Positions 31,724 to 32,828 of a stretch of 32,828 nucleotides of DNA are shown here, piece by piece. The stretch is from positions 1 through 32,828 of the forward strand of contig NZ_AUAP01000022.1 of the NCBI RefSeq assembly GCF_000428785.1, given 5' to 3'. Both the position numbers and the translations under genes were made by a program. Under the pieces are notes generated by a model. It made no database searches, was not told the DNA's origin, and was given only the letters and a program-made list of their open reading frames with translations. The first letter of the stretch is position 1, and each line of letters starts with the position of its first letter. Source of the stretch: Conchiformibius kuhniae DSM 17694 (lineage in GTDB: Bacteria > Pseudomonadota > Gammaproteobacteria > Burkholderiales > Neisseriaceae).

Positions 31724-32248
31724 ATGTACCGCAAAACGGTGGGGGCGGTTTTCGGCATTTCGGCGGCGGGGGTGGCGGCTTCGCTGACGGCGCAATATGT
31801 GTGGGGCATGAATCCGTGCGTGATGTGCATTCAGCAGCGTTTGGCATTGGCGGGCATGGCATGGGTGTCGCTGCTGTGTTTGGCTTTGCCTTTGGGGAAG
31901 CGGTGGGCGCAAACGGCGGCGGCAGGTGCGGTTTCCGCGCCCGCGCTGTTCGGGCTGTATATTGCGGCAAAGCAGATTCATTTGCAAAGTTTGCCGCTTG
32001 CGCAGCAACCGCCCTGCGGTGCGCCGTGGACGTTCCGTTGGCGCGATGCGCCTTTGTTTGATTGGTATGAACCTTTGATTCGCGGCACGGGGGCGTGCGG
32101 GGAGGTGTACCGTGTGTTGGGCGTGCCGTTGGCATGGTGGAGCGCGGCGTTTTTCGGCACGGCGCTGCTGGTGTTGTGGGGGGCTTGGCGGTACACGCGC
32201 CGTGTGCCGATGCCCATGAGCATGAAAGATGAAAAGGGCGCACCTTAA
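31724..32248 (+). CDS. dsbB: Disulfide bond formation protein B
   Basis: DsbB reoxidises periplasmic DsbA and passes electrons to quinone. The 174-aa protein has four membrane segments. The first periplasmic loop carries C32-x2-C35 (PCVMC), and the second has C98 (PPCGAP) and C125 (GTGACGE), all four redox cysteines. TTTGGAG precedes the ATG. The stop TAA is also the first three bases of a MITE-like repeat end, and the last ~12 residues are polar and lysine/methionine-rich. Confidence 0.95.
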   Translation: MYRKTVGAVFGISAAGVAASLTAQYVWGMNPCVMCIQQRLALAGMAWVSLLCLALPLGKRWAQTAAAGAVSAPALFGLYIAAKQIHLQSLPLAQQPPCGAPWTFRWRDAPLFDWYEPLIRGTGACGEVYRVLGVPLAWWSAAFFGTALLVLWGAWRYTRRVPMPMSMKDEKGAP

Positions 32249-32445
32249 GGTGTGCCATCGTTTAAATTTTCTACTTGAAATCGGTATGGCAACAAAATTC
32301 CGTCATGCCCGCACAAGCGCGAATCCACTGCCCGATGCGTGGCAGGCGATGTTTTATCAAGGTTTGCCGTGCTTCGATTGGGATTCGCGCTTGCGCGGGC
32401 ATGACGGTGAAAAGGCTTTATTGAATCAACGGATAAGACGCACTA
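32245..32445. repeat. MITE-like element (copy 4)
   Basis: It begins TTAAGGTGTGCCATC at the dsbB stop and ends AAGACGCACTA. The inner arms are CCGTCATGCCC...GCGAATCC and GATTCGCGC..GCGGGCATGACGG, a variant of the dRS3 core in which the ATTCCC is altered. The shared spacer (CCACTGCCCGATG, GATGTTTTATCAAGG) is present. It is directly followed by copy 5, sharing CTAG. Confidence 0.75.
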
Positions 32446-32550
32446 GGGCGTGTCATCAATTAAAATTTTCTACTATAAATCAGTATAATAACAAAACGCC
32501 GTCATTCCCGCGAATGCGGGAATCCACTGCCTGATGTTTGGCAAGCAAGC
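32443..32550. repeat. MITE-like element (copy 5), left half only
   Basis: CTAGGGCGTGTCATCAATT, AATTTTCTACTATAAATCAG, a TATAAT, CGTCATTCCC...GGGAATCCACTG and GATGTTTGGCAAGCAAGC match copy 1. The right half is missing: at about 32550 the sequence switches to a different palindrome. Confidence 0.75.
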
Positions 32551-32555
32551 ATAGC

Positions 32556-32636
32556 TTGGGTTGAAACGAAGTGAAAACCCAACATTTTTCCGAAAATTTA
32601 TGGATTTTGTTGGGTTTTCACTGCGCTCCAACCCAA
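32556..32636. repeat. REP-like palindrome with 29-bp arms
   Basis: TTGGGTTGAAACGAAG..(32556-32584) pairs with TGTTGGGTTTTCACTGCG.. (32608-32636), 26 of 29 positions, around a 23-nt loop. The TTGGGTT...AACCCAA end is the kind of REP-like hairpin seen in many Gram-negative genomes. It replaces the right half of copy 5 and abuts the DUF4261 fragment. Confidence 0.75.
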
Positions 32637-32637
32637 T

Positions 32638-32828
32638 CTACACCTGCTGAAACAGCAAAATGCCACCAGTGTTTATACTTCGGGAACGGTTTATACGGCT
32701 GATTTCTATCGGAAAGTGGCGCAACAATACTTACCCAATAATGAAATCCCCATTATGATTTGGGTGTACATTGGTTTGGGACAAAATCAGCAGGGCAATC
32801 AGCTTTATACATCGGGCATGGCGAAATT
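32638..32828 (+). pseudogene. DUF4261 protein, 5'-truncated, runs off the right edge
   Basis: The plus-strand frame after the palindrome reads LLKQQNATSVYTSGTVY, ADFYRKVAQQYLPNN, IPIMIWVYIGLG and GNQLYTSGMAKF, and is still open at the edge. The order V-Y-x-G...F...LP...P..W...G...LYT.GM..F matches the C-terminal part of DUF4261 proteins. There is no start codon or Shine-Dalgarno ahead; the frame runs back into the palindrome and meets a stop at 32572. It appears to be the remnant of a gene cut by repeat insertion or rearrangement. DUF4261 has no known function. Confidence 0.6.

Overview
This window looks like the chromosome of a member of the Neisseriaceae (Betaproteobacteria) that uses the Kingella-type DNA uptake sequence dialect. 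The 12-mer AGGCAGCCTGAA occurs in full three times (near 12128, 12803 and 28425), and the Neisseria ATGCCGTCTGAA form is absent. Further support comes from dRS3-like 20-mers (ATTCCC-N8-GGGAAT), an EF-P with arginine at position 32, and genes such as the Dld-type D-lactate dehydrogenase and a ZipA homologue. Genus cannot be fixed from sequence alone; the GC-rich composition suggests one of the GC-richer Kingella/Conchiformibius-like lineages, which is an inference.

Layout, left to right. (1) 1-333: tail of an IS110-family transposase and an orphan end of a short repeat. (2) 330-2851, minus: a TSUP-family transporter and class I fumarase. (3) 3015-5054: a strikingly AT-rich gene for a 679-aa protein with a C-terminal PD-(D/E)XK nuclease motif; it is foreign to its surroundings and the best candidate here for an undescribed function, possibly defence. 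(4) 5125-6727: a MITE-like repeat, efp and a sugar-epimerase-like SDR. (5) 6935-12122: dld, a YigZ/IMPACT gene, then hisH, hisA, a small membrane protein and hisF. (6) 12154-16577: a membrane protein of unknown function, a second TSUP transporter, pyrD, a lipoprotein, greA and a DUF4149 membrane protein. (7) 16666-18791, minus: an EEP-family hydrolase and two tandem Opa/NspA-like 8-strand outer-membrane proteins. (8) 19319-22895: a roadblock-like protein with a long structured leader, bioB and zipA. (9) 23073-27032: an L,D-transpeptidase, a Maf pyrophosphatase, a LOG-family protein and a DASS dicarboxylate transporter. (10) 27408-29208: DUF971 protein, rhomboid protease and ubiE. (11) 29247-31635, minus: plsX, nth and queC. 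(12) 31724-32828: dsbB, then stacked repeats and the truncated remainder of a DUF4261 gene.

Most genes are housekeeping. The unusual content lies between genes. A TA-flanked inverted-repeat family has ends that coincide exactly with the stop codons of three unrelated genes. A 120-bp three-hairpin cassette ending in a ribosome-binding site and ATG occurs three times. The roadblock gene sits between two regions of complex RNA structure. greA has a promoter-terminator-gene leader like the E. coli GraL arrangement. Start sites were chosen from Shine-Dalgarno spacing and family length; all structural and promoter calls were made by eye.
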